NCBI RefSeq assembly: GCF_018882185.1
Contig: NZ_JACVOY010000013.1
Coordinates: 1-45,502 of the forward strand
DNA length: 45,502 nucleotides
Reading direction: 5' to 3'
From: Polynucleobacter sp. AP-Latsch-80-C2
GTDB lineage: Bacteria; Pseudomonadota; Gammaproteobacteria; Burkholderiales; Burkholderiaceae
Positions within the stretch are counted from its first letter, which is position 1, and each line of letters starts with the position of its first letter. The position numbers and the translations under genes are program-made. This document shows, one piece after another, positions 18,055-26,952 of the stretch. Under the pieces are notes generated by a model. That model saw only the letters and a program-made list of their open reading frames with translations. It was not told the origin of the DNA and did not search any database.

Positions 18055-18083
18055 ATTATCTCAGTTTAGAAGACCAAACCCAA
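18055..18083 (-). promoter_or_regulatory. candidate promoter of the CDP-sugar operon
   Basis: On the minus strand TTGGGT (18078-18083), a 17-base spacer and GATAAT (18055-18060) lie about 47 bases before the rfbF start. The -10 matches five of six consensus bases and the -35 three of six. The 122-base gap at 18009-18130 shows no other obvious signal and no terminator for the upstream gene, so readthrough from 25877 is also possible. Confidence 0.4.
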
Positions 18084-18130
18084 AAACTAAAAAGGTCCCA
18101 AAGTGCATCAAAAACTGCTTGAATAGCGCT

Positions 18131-19753
18131 CTAATTGGTACTGGGTGGCATACACGCTAATGGGGCCAAAAGTAGCAAGCGCCTACCCTCAGGAATAAAG
18201 GCAGCAGCAGGCGCCTGGAAGCTAGAAAAGATGAAATAGCCCTTTGGAGGCTCAAAATGAGATACTTTTCTATCCTCAAAGGTCAGAATTGCTAACTCAT
18301 TCGAGGAGCGTATTTTTTCCTGAAAATTGAATTCAGGACGCAATTCATCAAATAGGGGTATTGGGGAACTGGCAAGCCCCCTTCCAAAGGGTGCCATTTG
18401 GAAGGCATTAAAGGGACTAATCGTTGCTAAGAATGAATCTTCAGTATCGTTTATATGGAACTGGATGCCACAACCCCTCATTTGCAAAGTCATCAAATCA
18501 TTTTGTACTGCCTGGTAATAATCGAAGGTCTTCTTTGGCCACCTCTGCCCCATAAATATTGATGGCTTAACCCCCTTATAGCCATCATAGCGTTGCTCAG
18601 TGGTCGGGAACCAATCATTATGGGGATTTGAAATAATCGTCCACCCCGAAACAATCGAAAACCCCAAGAATAGTAATGTGGCAATCCTATAACGGTTGGC
18701 TACAAAATAAAGCAAGGGAACGCCCACCACCATCCCTGTTGCAAGCCTAAATAACTCCGTCAAATGCAATGAGGAACTCAATAGTAGTAGTGACAAAAGG
18801 CCCACCATGAAGCAATTCCAGCGATCACGCAGCCAACCAATTCCAAGAAGCACAGCACAACAGGTACAAGCTGAAGCAAACACAGTCAAACTTAAAAGCA
18901 TTAAACGCGCGTCTAATACCCGCAAGCCGAAGCTGAAATAGCTCAGCATATGCATTACTGATCCCCAGATTCCATTGCCCATTAATTGACGGGCATATGC
19001 TTGGGGAAGTAATACGGCATCGATATACCAGTATCCCAAGATCTGCTGACCAATCAAATAAATAAAAAATAGCGCCAATGGAAAACTCAGTCCCACTAAA
19101 AAATAAACGAGCTCACGGCCTTGAATGAATCGATCCCGATAAACCAATTTCAGCAATATTCCACTAACCGCAAAAGCGATAACGGGCATAAGGAGCCCCT
19201 CGCGGCAGAGTACGGCAAGAGAAAGCAGCACGCTCGAAAGAAAATAATTCCAAGATTTTTTGTGCCCTTTGATATAAAAAAGCAGGCCAAAAACTATAAA
19301 GGGGAAAGCAATATAATTGGACCAAGGGTAAATGACAATCGGATGCAATAAGGCGCAACTGATCAATGCATACAAGGCTAATTTTCGACTCGAGCTTAGT
19401 TCATAACTAAGATAATAAATACCCAACAACCCCATTGCATAGGCTGCAATTGTTGCAAAAAAAATCGACTGAAGAGTACCCTCAAGCACAACATAAAATG
19501 CGCCTTGAATGATGGGCGTGAGAATTCCATATTGCAAAAATATTTCTTGATATGGAAGGCGCCCTCTAACCATATCTTGCACATTGCTCAACATCAAGCC
19601 CCAATGATGTGGATCGATTTGATAGCGTCCCTGAAACCAAGAGAGCCCAATCACAATAGATAAGGTAAAACAAATCAGGCCGTATCGAATAATTGGTTCC
19701 AAATAACGCCAATGCAAAGGGTTCTTATTGAGTGCTGAGGAAAAAATTGACAT
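18131..19753 (-). CDS. polytopic membrane protein, GT-C (ArnT/PMT-like) glycosyltransferase
   Basis: A 540-residue protein with about eleven helices. After the first helix the external loop reads IDPHHWGLML, then GRLPYQEIFLQYG. This DxxH followed by PY and YG pattern is common in bacterial GT-C proteins of the ArnT/PMT kind. The C-terminal 150 residues are soluble and would face the periplasm. It starts within the stop codon of the upstream gene (TAATG at 19751-19755), so its translation is coupled to that gene, which encodes another membrane protein of the same sort. Donor and acceptor are unknown. Confidence 0.78.
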   Translation of the reverse strand: MSIFSSALNKNPLHWRYLEPIIRYGLICFTLSIVIGLSWFQGRYQIDPHHWGLMLSNVQDMVRGRLPYQEIFLQYGILTPIIQGAFYVVLEGTLQSIFFATIAAYAMGLLGIYYLSYELSSSRKLALYALISCALLHPIVIYPWSNYIAFPFIVFGLLFYIKGHKKSWNYFLSSVLLSLAVLCREGLLMPVIAFAVSGILLKLVYRDRFIQGRELVYFLVGLSFPLALFFIYLIGQQILGYWYIDAVLLPQAYARQLMGNGIWGSVMHMLSYFSFGLRVLDARLMLLSLTVFASACTCCAVLLGIGWLRDRWNCFMVGLLSLLLLSSSLHLTELFRLATGMVVGVPLLYFVANRYRIATLLFLGFSIVSGWTIISNPHNDWFPTTEQRYDGYKGVKPSIFMGQRWPKKTFDYYQAVQNDLMTLQMRGCGIQFHINDTEDSFLATISPFNAFQMAPFGRGLASSPIPLFDELRPEFNFQEKIRSSNELAILTFEDRKVSHFEPPKGYFIFSSFQAPAAAFIPEGRRLLLLAPLACMPPSTN

Positions 19754-20958
19754 TAAGGCACTCGGTAGAAAAAGTCGCGTTTGACTAAATTAGCGCATTG
19801 TTCTCTAGTCAACTCAAAAGTCCAAACACCGCTAGCGCTACCAACATAATGCACAGGAAATAAATGTTTATCGGCAAGTAAACAGTCACTTATATGACTC
19901 CGCCAATTGAGTACTTCATGGCTACGTTGGAGATGTGGAATGGCATTAGCCACTGAAGAGAGCAAAAAGAGAGTTGTCCCCAGTCTCAGCATTAAATAGC
20001 GGCCATCAAATACAAGCTGGATCAAGATCCAGCTCAATAAAATATAAGGGAAAAAGAAATACCGCGGCCCAGCATTAACTGGATTGAGAATATTAATATC
20101 GACACGATATATTGACATCAATATACTTACTAAAAGTAAGTAATACAAAGCAATCAGTGGGAAGCTTCGGTTTTTATAAAGCCCCCAACCCATAAACCCT
20201 AATAGCAAACATCCGACCAGCCAATTCAAGCCAGGATCTATATTTCCAATAACGTAAGAACCTAAAAATACCGATACTGCGCGATAGGAAAAAAGTAAGT
20301 TGAAATCTGCTGACTTACCATGGGAATGCATGACGTAGATCTGAACTAAAGCGCATCCAAGCGCCAACCCAAATAGTCTAATTTCCGATCGATCTTGTTT
20401 AAAGATAAAACATCTCACCAAAAAAAGTGGCAAAGTAACCAAACACACTGGTGACGAAAGTGATGAAAGACAAATCAAGATAATTCTGAGTGGGGTATAT
20501 TGACGAGGTCTCCAAAACACCATCACAAACAGCAGTAAACTGCTCCACCAGTAGGTATACATTGGCAAGCCAAAGCACTCTGGATCTGATGGGATGAGCA
20601 TACATGCCATTGCCAGAAAAATTTGCCCTTTTAGATACAGCGGTGACTTAGCAATTACTATAAAAACAAAAATAGTAAAAGCCCAAGCCAAAATGGTGCT
20701 AACCAGAGGGTAATACATAAAAGAAACCCAGAGCGAAACTAAGGTAATTAACTTGGGAACAAGGACAAGATATCCACCCACTGGTCTAAAAATATCTATA
20801 GGCCCATAGTTCACTAGACCATAGATATTTTCTACCCCGTCCTCAATCCAAACCTCTGGATGTATGAGTCGAGGCCAAGCTCGAAGCAATAATAATGCAA
20901 AGGCCAGTAAAACTAAAATTGGTGTGGAAATCGTTTTTGCGCTAAAAATCTTTTTCAC
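19753..20958 (-). CDS. polytopic membrane protein, GT-C-like
   Basis: A 401-residue protein with about ten helices. The first external loop holds WIEDGVENIYGL (an acidic ED pair), then a region FRPVGGYLVLVP. This arrangement is seen in uncharacterised GT-C-like membrane proteins of polysaccharide loci. It lies 17 bases after the methyltransferase gene and overlaps the next gene by one base. The short C-terminal soluble tail has two cysteines in the last 40 residues. No named family is recognised. Confidence 0.72.
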   Translation of the reverse strand: MKKIFSAKTISTPILVLLAFALLLLRAWPRLIHPEVWIEDGVENIYGLVNYGPIDIFRPVGGYLVLVPKLITLVSLWVSFMYYPLVSTILAWAFTIFVFIVIAKSPLYLKGQIFLAMACMLIPSDPECFGLPMYTYWWSSLLLFVMVFWRPRQYTPLRIILICLSSLSSPVCLVTLPLFLVRCFIFKQDRSEIRLFGLALGCALVQIYVMHSHGKSADFNLLFSYRAVSVFLGSYVIGNIDPGLNWLVGCLLLGFMGWGLYKNRSFPLIALYYLLLVSILMSIYRVDINILNPVNAGPRYFFFPYILLSWILIQLVFDGRYLMLRLGTTLFLLSSVANAIPHLQRSHEVLNWRSHISDCLLADKHLFPVHYVGSASGVWTFELTREQCANLVKRDFFYRVP

Positions 20959-20975
20959 GCCCCAGCCCTCTGTTT

Positions 20976-21641
20976 TTATTTGGGCTTGCTAACAACGATC
21001 AGAAATTGCTGTCCCATAATCTTCCAAACCCAAGGCACCTGAAGATAAAGTCTTACCAACCAGGGGTGATTTGGCAATCTATTTTGTGTGGTGTAGGGTA
21101 AAAATCGATCAATACAAATTTCAGGCTTAAATCCTTGCATCAGCAATGCCTCAATCAAGGCTAGATGCGTCAAGCCTAAGTGATGGTCATAAAAATCCCA
21201 ATATAAGCCTGGGATGTAGCGCAAATTAGGCCCTAATATGATGTACTTACCACCCGGCTTCAATAGACCCATGACTTGTTGCAAAAATTCATTTAAGACA
21301 TCTTTACTAGGAAGGTGCTCAAGGAAATTGGAAGTAAAGACAGTGTCGGCACAGCCTAGCAATTCTTTATCAATTTGAAGTGCATTGCATTGGTGAAACT
21401 CAACATCCAGACTCAAAAAAGCTCGCGTATCCGGATTCATGTCTACTGCAATTTTTCGCTTAGCGACAATATTGTTGATGAACTCCCCATAACCACAAGC
21501 GATATCCACAACTGTGCCGCCCGGATTGATCAGTTTTTGGAGGAAATTTTGGCAAATGACTCGCCAAATATCATTTTTTCGAGGCAACTGATCCTCTGCA
21601 AAACGGATTTTATATAACTCTGCTAAGTCACTTCCATTCAT
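20976..21641 (-). CDS. class I SAM-dependent methyltransferase
   Basis: A 221-residue protein with the class I methyltransferase core. Motif I is VVDIACGYGEF (about residues 40-50), an acidic residue ends the second strand (AVDMNP), and FLEHLP and LLKPGGKYIILGPN mark the later motifs. It is similar to methyltransferases that act on sugars or on lipid-linked intermediates in O-antigen loci. The acceptor is not predictable. It is 98 bases downstream of the FAD oxidoreductase gene, with a hairpin in the gap. Confidence 0.85.
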   Translation of the reverse strand: MNGSDLAELYKIRFAEDQLPRKNDIWRVICQNFLQKLINPGGTVVDIACGYGEFINNIVAKRKIAVDMNPDTRAFLSLDVEFHQCNALQIDKELLGCADTVFTSNFLEHLPSKDVLNEFLQQVMGLLKPGGKYIILGPNLRYIPGLYWDFYDHHLGLTHLALIEALLMQGFKPEICIDRFLPYTTQNRLPNHPWLVRLYLQVPWVWKIMGQQFLIVVSKPK

Positions 21642-21680
21642 TTACATCAATTCCTAGTCACTATTGCTGTTTTGAGGGCG

Positions 21681-21698
21681 ACACACCTTCCGGCGTGT
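21681..21698 (-). promoter_or_regulatory. intercistronic hairpin with GGAA loop
   Basis: In the minus-strand transcript ACACGCC-GGAA-GGUGUGU forms a 7-pair stem (one G-U) closed by a GNRA-type tetraloop. No U-run follows, so it is more likely a stability or processing element between the FAD oxidoreductase and methyltransferase genes than a terminator. Confidence 0.4.
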
Positions 21699-21739
21699 AA
21701 TCAGAATCCCTATTGCCCCAAGTATAGAAGCATCAACCC

Positions 21740-23065
21740 CTAAGATATGGATGTTGTAGCGGCTTTTGCCATTTTTCGACCAAAACCAATGCTTTCTGAA
21801 ATTCCCCGGTCTTCTGGATAGTAATAGGAAGTATCAGCCAACCAGAGGCCTTGAATCGGCAATTGCACTGGCGGCAAGCTGTCTAAATATCCTGGCTCGC
21901 AGATCGGCTGAGCATAACGATAGCGACTCACCCGCATATCGATAAAATCTGCGTCCAATAGGCTTGGATTAATCTTCTTAAAGTAAGCCTTCACCTTGCT
22001 CCTGAAGACCTCATCAGACTCTGCAAATTTAGGATGCTCGCCCGGCAGATAAAACGGCACATAGGCAATGTGCTCTTCACCCATGGGTCGCAAATTGGAA
22101 TATTCCACTAGGCCAGGAATATCCATCTCCGGATCATTAGTATTGAGCCAAAAATAATCCGTGAGCGCTTTGCGCATTTTGACAATGACACAGGCTACAG
22201 CAATATTATTCTTCGCAATAAATTGCTGCAAAATCGTTGGGGGTAAATCTGGAATTAGCTTAGGTACATAAGGCAGCGGAATAGTGCTTATCACCTTATC
22301 AAAGGATTCAAATCCATCTTTGAGCTCTACGCCCTGAATACTTCCATTTTCAATGCGCACCTTTTGAACCGGAGTACTTAGGCGTATCACGCCACCATGC
22401 TTTTCAATATCACTTTGCATGGCGCGCAGGAGCGTATCGGATCCACCATCTAAGTAGCCCAATTTTTCCCGAAATAAGTCATAGCGCGAACGACCAAGAC
22501 GGCGGATGCGACTCCAAATCCAGGCAGCAGATAGATTATGGGTGTACTCATAAAACTTATATTCAAACAATAGCCGCCAAAGGGCATCATAGGCCTCAGG
22601 TCCAACCCATTTTTTTACCCAAGTCACTGCATCCTTATGATCCAAACTGTGCCAATCATTGCGACGGACTGATAAAAAAGCATGTACGCCATATCGGATC
22701 TTGGCGATAAGACCCAAACCCTTAAACTTTAGGAGCGCGATCGGATTGCCCCAGTCTTGCAATTGATTGCCAAACCAAAATCCCATTTTGGCATGCGTCC
22801 AATGTAATTGATTTGATAGACCAAGCTCTTTCAAGATATCGAAAAATGCTTGATCTGAAGTGCAATGAAAATGGTAGTAACGCTCAATACTGGTACCTGA
22901 GAAATCAAAGGCAGCAGTCATGCCGCCAATACGATCATCCGCTTCAAATATCACGGGCTCATAACCATCGCGAGCTAGCTGATATGCCACTGCTAGGCCC
23001 ATAGGACCAGCGCCAAGAACAGCAATGCGTTCTTTTTTGCTCGTGGATGGAGTATGTTGGCTCAT
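21740..23065 (-). CDS. NAD(P)/FAD-dependent amine-oxidase-like oxidoreductase
   Basis: A 441-residue flavoprotein. It starts with the GxGxxG dinucleotide motif VLGAGPMGLAVAYQLARDG (residues 16-34), then FEADDRIGG, the extended FAD motif of the protoporphyrinogen oxidase/amine oxidase superfamily. The C-terminus has the second flavin contact, GLWLADTSYYYPEDRGISES. Proteins like this recur in polysaccharide loci, where they are annotated only as oxidoreductases. Some relatives are UDP-galactopyranose mutase-like, but the mutase signature is not evident. The gene is translationally coupled to the upstream epimerase gene (TAATG at 23063-23067), so the two probably act on the same intermediate. 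Confidence 0.85.
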   Translation of the reverse strand: MSQHTPSTSKKERIAVLGAGPMGLAVAYQLARDGYEPVIFEADDRIGGMTAAFDFSGTSIERYYHFHCTSDQAFFDILKELGLSNQLHWTHAKMGFWFGNQLQDWGNPIALLKFKGLGLIAKIRYGVHAFLSVRRNDWHSLDHKDAVTWVKKWVGPEAYDALWRLLFEYKFYEYTHNLSAAWIWSRIRRLGRSRYDLFREKLGYLDGGSDTLLRAMQSDIEKHGGVIRLSTPVQKVRIENGSIQGVELKDGFESFDKVISTIPLPYVPKLIPDLPPTILQQFIAKNNIAVACVIVKMRKALTDYFWLNTNDPEMDIPGLVEYSNLRPMGEEHIAYVPFYLPGEHPKFAESDEVFRSKVKAYFKKINPSLLDADFIDMRVSRYRYAQPICEPGYLDSLPPVQLPIQGLWLADTSYYYPEDRGISESIGFGRKMAKAATTSIS

Positions 23066-24003
23066 TAAAAATCTAAGCTTACTTTACTGTAGATAGGGTG
23101 TGTAAAAGTTTGAGCAACTGCTTGTTCAAATGGGGTCGATTTCACATTAAAAATAGCTGGCCAATCGATTACCTCAAATTCATCCTTAGCTACCAAAGCT
23201 TCTAATTGTTGAGTAGTAAAAGGTGGATTTTTATCTACCAAGCTCCACAACCACAGTAAGCCATAAAACACATTGTAGGGAATTTTGATAATGCGAGTTG
23301 AAGAATGCGTCGCTTTTTTAATCACCCGAATCATATCGATGTAATCAATTTTTTCCTGGCCAGAAATATTGAATATTCCACCCGCCTTGCGGGACTCGAT
23401 ACAGCTGATAATAATGTCGCAAAAATCTCCCACAAAAAGCGGTTGCCTCATAAAGCGCCCATTGCCTGGAATAGGAAAAAAGGGGGTCTTTTGCATAAAT
23501 CGTGAGAGCCACCCTAAATGCTTGCGATCAAACCAACCAAACATTAAGGTGGGCCGCAAAATGGGGCAATCTATGCCGTTTTTAAGCACAATCTCTTCTT
23601 GAATAATTTTGCTACGGGTATAAAAATCATCTGCTATCGATTTCACTACCGATGAACTAATGTGAACCAGATAGGGGGGTCGATCCGTTTTCATGGTACT
23701 CAGAATATGCTCAGTACTGGTGATGTTATTAGCAACAAAGTCTGCGTAATCTAATCCACCAATATGGGCTTGCAACATCACAACGACATCTGCTTCTGAA
23801 AAGCGCTTTTGCCATGGGCCTGACTTAGATAAATCAACCTCAACAACTTCAATATCAGGATGTAGGGATCTCAAAATAGCGGTATTGGTGACATGCTTAT
23901 CAAAAACCACAATATTGCTATACCCGCGAGCCTTTAGCCGAGCTATTAAATTTTGCCCTACCAAACCTGCGCCGCCAGGCAAGAATATTTTTTGTGTTTG
24001 CAT
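23065..24003 (-). CDS. NAD-dependent epimerase/dehydratase family protein
   Basis: A 312-residue extended short-chain dehydrogenase from the ATG at 24003. An in-frame TTG at 24051 would add 16 residues, but neither start has a clear ribosome-binding site. The ATG places the nucleotide-binding loop PGGAGLVGQ at the normal distance from the N-terminus. The catalytic Ser region is HISSSV and the Tyr-x-x-x-Lys is YTRSK. It overlaps the FAD oxidoreductase gene by one base. The substrate is probably a nucleotide- or lipid-linked sugar. The exact reaction is not predictable. Confidence 0.82.
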   Translation of the reverse strand: MQTQKIFLPGGAGLVGQNLIARLKARGYSNIVVFDKHVTNTAILRSLHPDIEVVEVDLSKSGPWQKRFSEADVVVMLQAHIGGLDYADFVANNITSTEHILSTMKTDRPPYLVHISSSVVKSIADDFYTRSKIIQEEIVLKNGIDCPILRPTLMFGWFDRKHLGWLSRFMQKTPFFPIPGNGRFMRQPLFVGDFCDIIISCIESRKAGGIFNISGQEKIDYIDMIRVIKKATHSSTRIIKIPYNVFYGLLWLWSLVDKNPPFTTQQLEALVAKDEFEVIDWPAIFNVKSTPFEQAVAQTFTHPIYSKVSLDF

Positions 24004-24105
24004 AGGTAAAACGAGTTTCACTAATATGGGAGCCGCAAAGATTACATTCAAAAAGAAATATGGTGAACAAAAATTTCAGTCATATTCCCCTGAAAATAGA
24101 GAGGT

Positions 24106-24447
24106 CTAAAATAAGTTTTTGATCTTTCCTGCCCAGTCCTGCATTTTGTCGCCAATCGATTTGGACTTCTCTTTAGGCGCTGCAGTACCATCGCCCTGCT
24201 TGTTCGCCTTTTGTTTTAATAGCTCTTCTTTTTCTTGATTCTTTCTAGCCTCAATTTCAAGCAGGCGCGCCTTATCATCTAACTGAATCACCCAGCCTGC
24301 GTTATATGAGATGGTGTCATCGACAACCGTAGAGGCAGGATTAGGCGCTGCAGCTGGGGCTTTACTAGGTTGACCCATCACCCAGGGGCTCACCATAGCA
24401 ACAATGGTGGAGCTAAGCCCTAATTTGAGAATTTGTCTTCTATTCAT
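24106..24447 (-). CDS. small Tat-signal protein, putative partner of the GMC oxidoreductase
   Basis: A 113-residue protein beginning MNRRQILKLGLSS, a twin-arginine signal followed by a hydrophobic stretch to about residue 25. Then come an Ala/Pro-rich linker, a short YNAGWVIQLDD segment and a charged, Lys/Glu-rich helical tail ending in an amphipathic WAGKIKNLF. It lies 17 bases after the GMC oxidoreductase gene. In gluconate-, fructose- and glucose-dehydrogenase complexes a small Tat-exported subunit carries the signal-less flavoprotein across the membrane. The same hitch-hiker role is inferred here. The protein is shorter than the known small subunits and has no recognised domain. Confidence 0.75.
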   Translation of the reverse strand: MNRRQILKLGLSSTIVAMVSPWVMGQPSKAPAAAPNPASTVVDDTISYNAGWVIQLDDKARLLEIEARKNQEKEELLKQKANKQGDGTAAPKEKSKSIGDKMQDWAGKIKNLF

Positions 24448-24464
24448 AAATAAGGTGACCTTAC

Positions 24465-25877
24465 CTAGCCATTCTTCGCAAAAGTTTGCTTAAGGTGATC
24501 ACCTAAGCGCATACCCAAAGCAGCAATACCCCAAGTAGGATTGGCATATCCCACTGTTGGAAATAAGCTGCTTCCATTGATATACAAATTTTGATACGCC
24601 CACACCCGTGCATTGCTATCACAGACACTGTCTTTTGGTGAACTGCCAAAACGGGTGATTCCGCTTGGATGCGCCCAACCCCAGGTATTCAAGAAAATCG
24701 ACTCATTGTCAATGGTGGTAACACCCAACTTATTTTTCAATAAGTGATCAGCCAACATCCTGGCAGTCGTATCAATGGACATCATGTCCCTAGCGCCAAA
24801 GACACAATAAATTTTGAGCTTGTGTAAACCTGCACCATTTTTTTCCGCCACAATTTCAATGCGATTGTCTGGATTAGGAAGCTGCTCTGTACGAGCATAA
24901 AAAGTATGTAACTCTAATTTCTTGCCCCACTTTTTCTCATAAAACTCTTGCACTGCTGCTTCATTGGGGCTGAGCTCTCGCACGGCGGCCAAGGTAAGGG
25001 AGATCGAGGCATTGAGTAAATTGAGTTTTGTTTTATAGTCTGCTCCCACAATGTAAGCAGGTAGCCATTTACGGTATTTGACTTGAGCCCAAGTGGGTTT
25101 TGCCACTACCTTAGGATCTACAAAGCCCTCGCCAGTTGGGACATGCGGGTGAGCCATCAAGGTTTTACCCACTAGGCCCGATTCATTTCCAACAGGTACC
25201 TGACGGTTCTCTGCAGGCTGTAATAAAACTTGGGCATTACCCAGGCCACCAGCACCTAAAACAATCTTGGTATTTTTCTTGACACCTGCGAACTGCACTT
25301 TTCCATCAACTGAATACCAAATCCCATTAATATGAGCTCCACTTTCATCGGCCGTAAATTTGATGACGTTGTGTTTGACGCGTAATTCCACGTTCTTCAA
25401 TTTGGTCAGCAACTTGGGATCCGAATAAGACAACGGTGGATCCATGATGATGTAAGGACGGTCTACAAAAAGCTTGGCCGTGTCGTACTTGACTAAGTTG
25501 GCGATTGAGGGATCTTCCCCCATCAAAGGCGCCGATAGGCGATACCATTTCTCCAGCTCATCGATGGATATTGGCCACTTTGGCCTACCATCAATACCAA
25601 CCATATCCCATTTTTCTAGGGGAGCCGAAAAGCCATTCCAGATGCGCGAGGCGCCACCATAGACGCGCGACCAATGACCGCCCCAATGATGGTTAACGTA
25701 ATGCCCACGCTCATCACTAAAGGTGAGGCTATCGGCAAAGTCCGTACGCTCATAATCACCGCCTTCAAGCACCAAAATACGTAAATTTGTATTGCGCAGC
25801 TGACCAATCACCGATTGAGACGCAATACTCGTCCCAATCACAATCACATCTGCATCAAAAAATTTAACGGGATCCAT
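24465..25877 (-). CDS. GMC family oxidoreductase
   Basis: A 470-residue flavoprotein. The C-terminal third is clearly GMC: AHPSGITRFG, then NLYINGSSLFPT, then NPTWGIAALGMRLGDHL, which carry the active-site His and the Asn pair position. The N-terminal flavin loop is atypical. Residues 15-20 read GTSIAS, lacking the second and third glycines of GxGxxG, though the following LEGG and the GGAS-RIWNG segment are kept. It has no signal peptide of its own, and a Tat-signal gene follows 17 bases downstream. It may oxidise a sugar alcohol or glycan hydroxyl. The gene starts the seven-gene minus-strand run ending at 18131. Confidence 0.88.
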   Translation of the reverse strand: MDPVKFFDADVIVIGTSIASQSVIGQLRNTNLRILVLEGGDYERTDFADSLTFSDERGHYVNHHWGGHWSRVYGGASRIWNGFSAPLEKWDMVGIDGRPKWPISIDELEKWYRLSAPLMGEDPSIANLVKYDTAKLFVDRPYIIMDPPLSYSDPKLLTKLKNVELRVKHNVIKFTADESGAHINGIWYSVDGKVQFAGVKKNTKIVLGAGGLGNAQVLLQPAENRQVPVGNESGLVGKTLMAHPHVPTGEGFVDPKVVAKPTWAQVKYRKWLPAYIVGADYKTKLNLLNASISLTLAAVRELSPNEAAVQEFYEKKWGKKLELHTFYARTEQLPNPDNRIEIVAEKNGAGLHKLKIYCVFGARDMMSIDTTARMLADHLLKNKLGVTTIDNESIFLNTWGWAHPSGITRFGSSPKDSVCDSNARVWAYQNLYINGSSLFPTVGYANPTWGIAALGMRLGDHLKQTFAKNG

Positions 25878-25891
25878 AAAGACTTATCTAT

Positions 25892-25902
25892 CGGCCTGGC
25901 CG
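25892..25902. promoter_or_regulatory. palindrome in the leader of the GMC operon
   Basis: CGGCC-T-GGCCG, an 11-base palindrome between the candidate -10 and the ATG of the GMC oxidoreductase gene, in otherwise AT-rich DNA. It could be a small operator or RNA hairpin. No known binding-site family is matched. Confidence 0.25.
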
Positions 25903-25929
25903 GAAAAGGGAAATGACATAATGCCATGA

Positions 25930-25959
25930 ATTATAAGGGCTTTTAGCGATCCATCTGAA
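25930..25959 (-). promoter_or_regulatory. candidate promoter of the GMC oxidoreductase operon
   Basis: On the minus strand TTCAGA (25954-25959), an 18-base spacer and a perfect TATAAT (25930-25935) lie 53 bases before the ATG at 25877. The interval 25878-26044 separates divergent operons. On the plus strand only a TATACT at 26004-26009 without a good -35 is seen. Confidence 0.42.
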
Positions 25960-26044
25960 GGCGCACTTGAGGTATTTTGGCCTGAAAACCCATCCCAAAA
26001 GCTTATACTGAGCACCTCTACCCTCAGATTGAGAGCGCAGCTGT

Positions 26045-26929
26045 ATGCACCATCCCAAAATCAGCATAGTCACCCCTGCATTTAACGCTAAAGGTACGAT
26101 TGCCCAAACGATTGAATCCGTTCTTGGCCAAGGCTATCCAAACTTGGAATACATCGTGATGGATGGTGCTAGCAGCGATGGCAGCGCGCAAATTATTGAA
26201 ACCTATGCCAATGAATTGACTTACTGGCAAAGTCAGTCCGATGGTGGTCAATACGATGCTATCAATCAAGGTTTAGCCAAGTCTTCTGGTGAGATTATGT
26301 GTTGGCTTAATGCCGATGATAAGCTTTTACCCAATGCCCTCTTTGTCGTTGCTGATATTTTTTCGCAGCTCCATTCAGTAGAGTGGATCACTTCCCTGCA
26401 ACCGGCTTCTTGGGATGCTAAAGGCAACCTAGCGCAAGTCAGAATGCTACCGGGATTTAGCCGGCAAGCCTTTTTAGATGGCCTCTACTTACCCACCACT
26501 ACCAAAAAAGGATATTGGCTCCAACAAGAGTCGAGTTTTTGGCGCCGCTCCTTGTGGGAAAAAGCAGGTGCCGCTATTCCTAATTACGATTTGGCCGGTG
26601 ACTTTGCGCTGTGGTGCCGCTTTTATGAATTTGCGCAGCTCCATGGCGTCAGTTACCCGCTTGGAGGCTTTCGCATGATGGAAGGACAGCGTAGTGAGGA
26701 TTATCAAACTTACATGGCACAAGCGACTCAAGCATTAAAAGCAGCTAGAGCAAGATTGGGATGGCAAGCTACTACGAGTAGCTGGCTATCTAGTAGCGTT
26801 GCTCAATTACCAGAACTGGGCAATTGGATCAAAAACCGTATGGGCTATGAAGGTGCATTTATTGACAATAAAACGCCCAAGAGTGAGCAAGCACACTGGG
26901 AAGTAACTCATAAGCGATTTTTGCCTTAA
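26045..26929 (+). CDS. family 2 glycosyltransferase
   Basis: A 294-residue GT-A enzyme of the WcaA type. The N-terminus reads SIVTPAFNAKGTIAQTIESV, followed by DGASSDGS, and the metal-binding motif is NADD (about residues 95-98). A later acidic DFALW near residue 185 is the usual position of the catalytic base region. No membrane segments are seen. It adds a sugar to a lipid-linked oligosaccharide in the cytoplasm; the sugar cannot be deduced. It is the first of three plus-strand glycosyltransferase genes with gaps of 23 and 4 bases. Confidence 0.92.
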   Translation: MHHPKISIVTPAFNAKGTIAQTIESVLGQGYPNLEYIVMDGASSDGSAQIIETYANELTYWQSQSDGGQYDAINQGLAKSSGEIMCWLNADDKLLPNALFVVADIFSQLHSVEWITSLQPASWDAKGNLAQVRMLPGFSRQAFLDGLYLPTTTKKGYWLQQESSFWRRSLWEKAGAAIPNYDLAGDFALWCRFYEFAQLHGVSYPLGGFRMMEGQRSEDYQTYMAQATQALKAARARLGWQATTSSWLSSSVAQLPELGNWIKNRMGYEGAFIDNKTPKSEQAHWEVTHKRFLP

Positions 26930-26952
26930 GGCTTAGTGCGCATTATTTTTGT

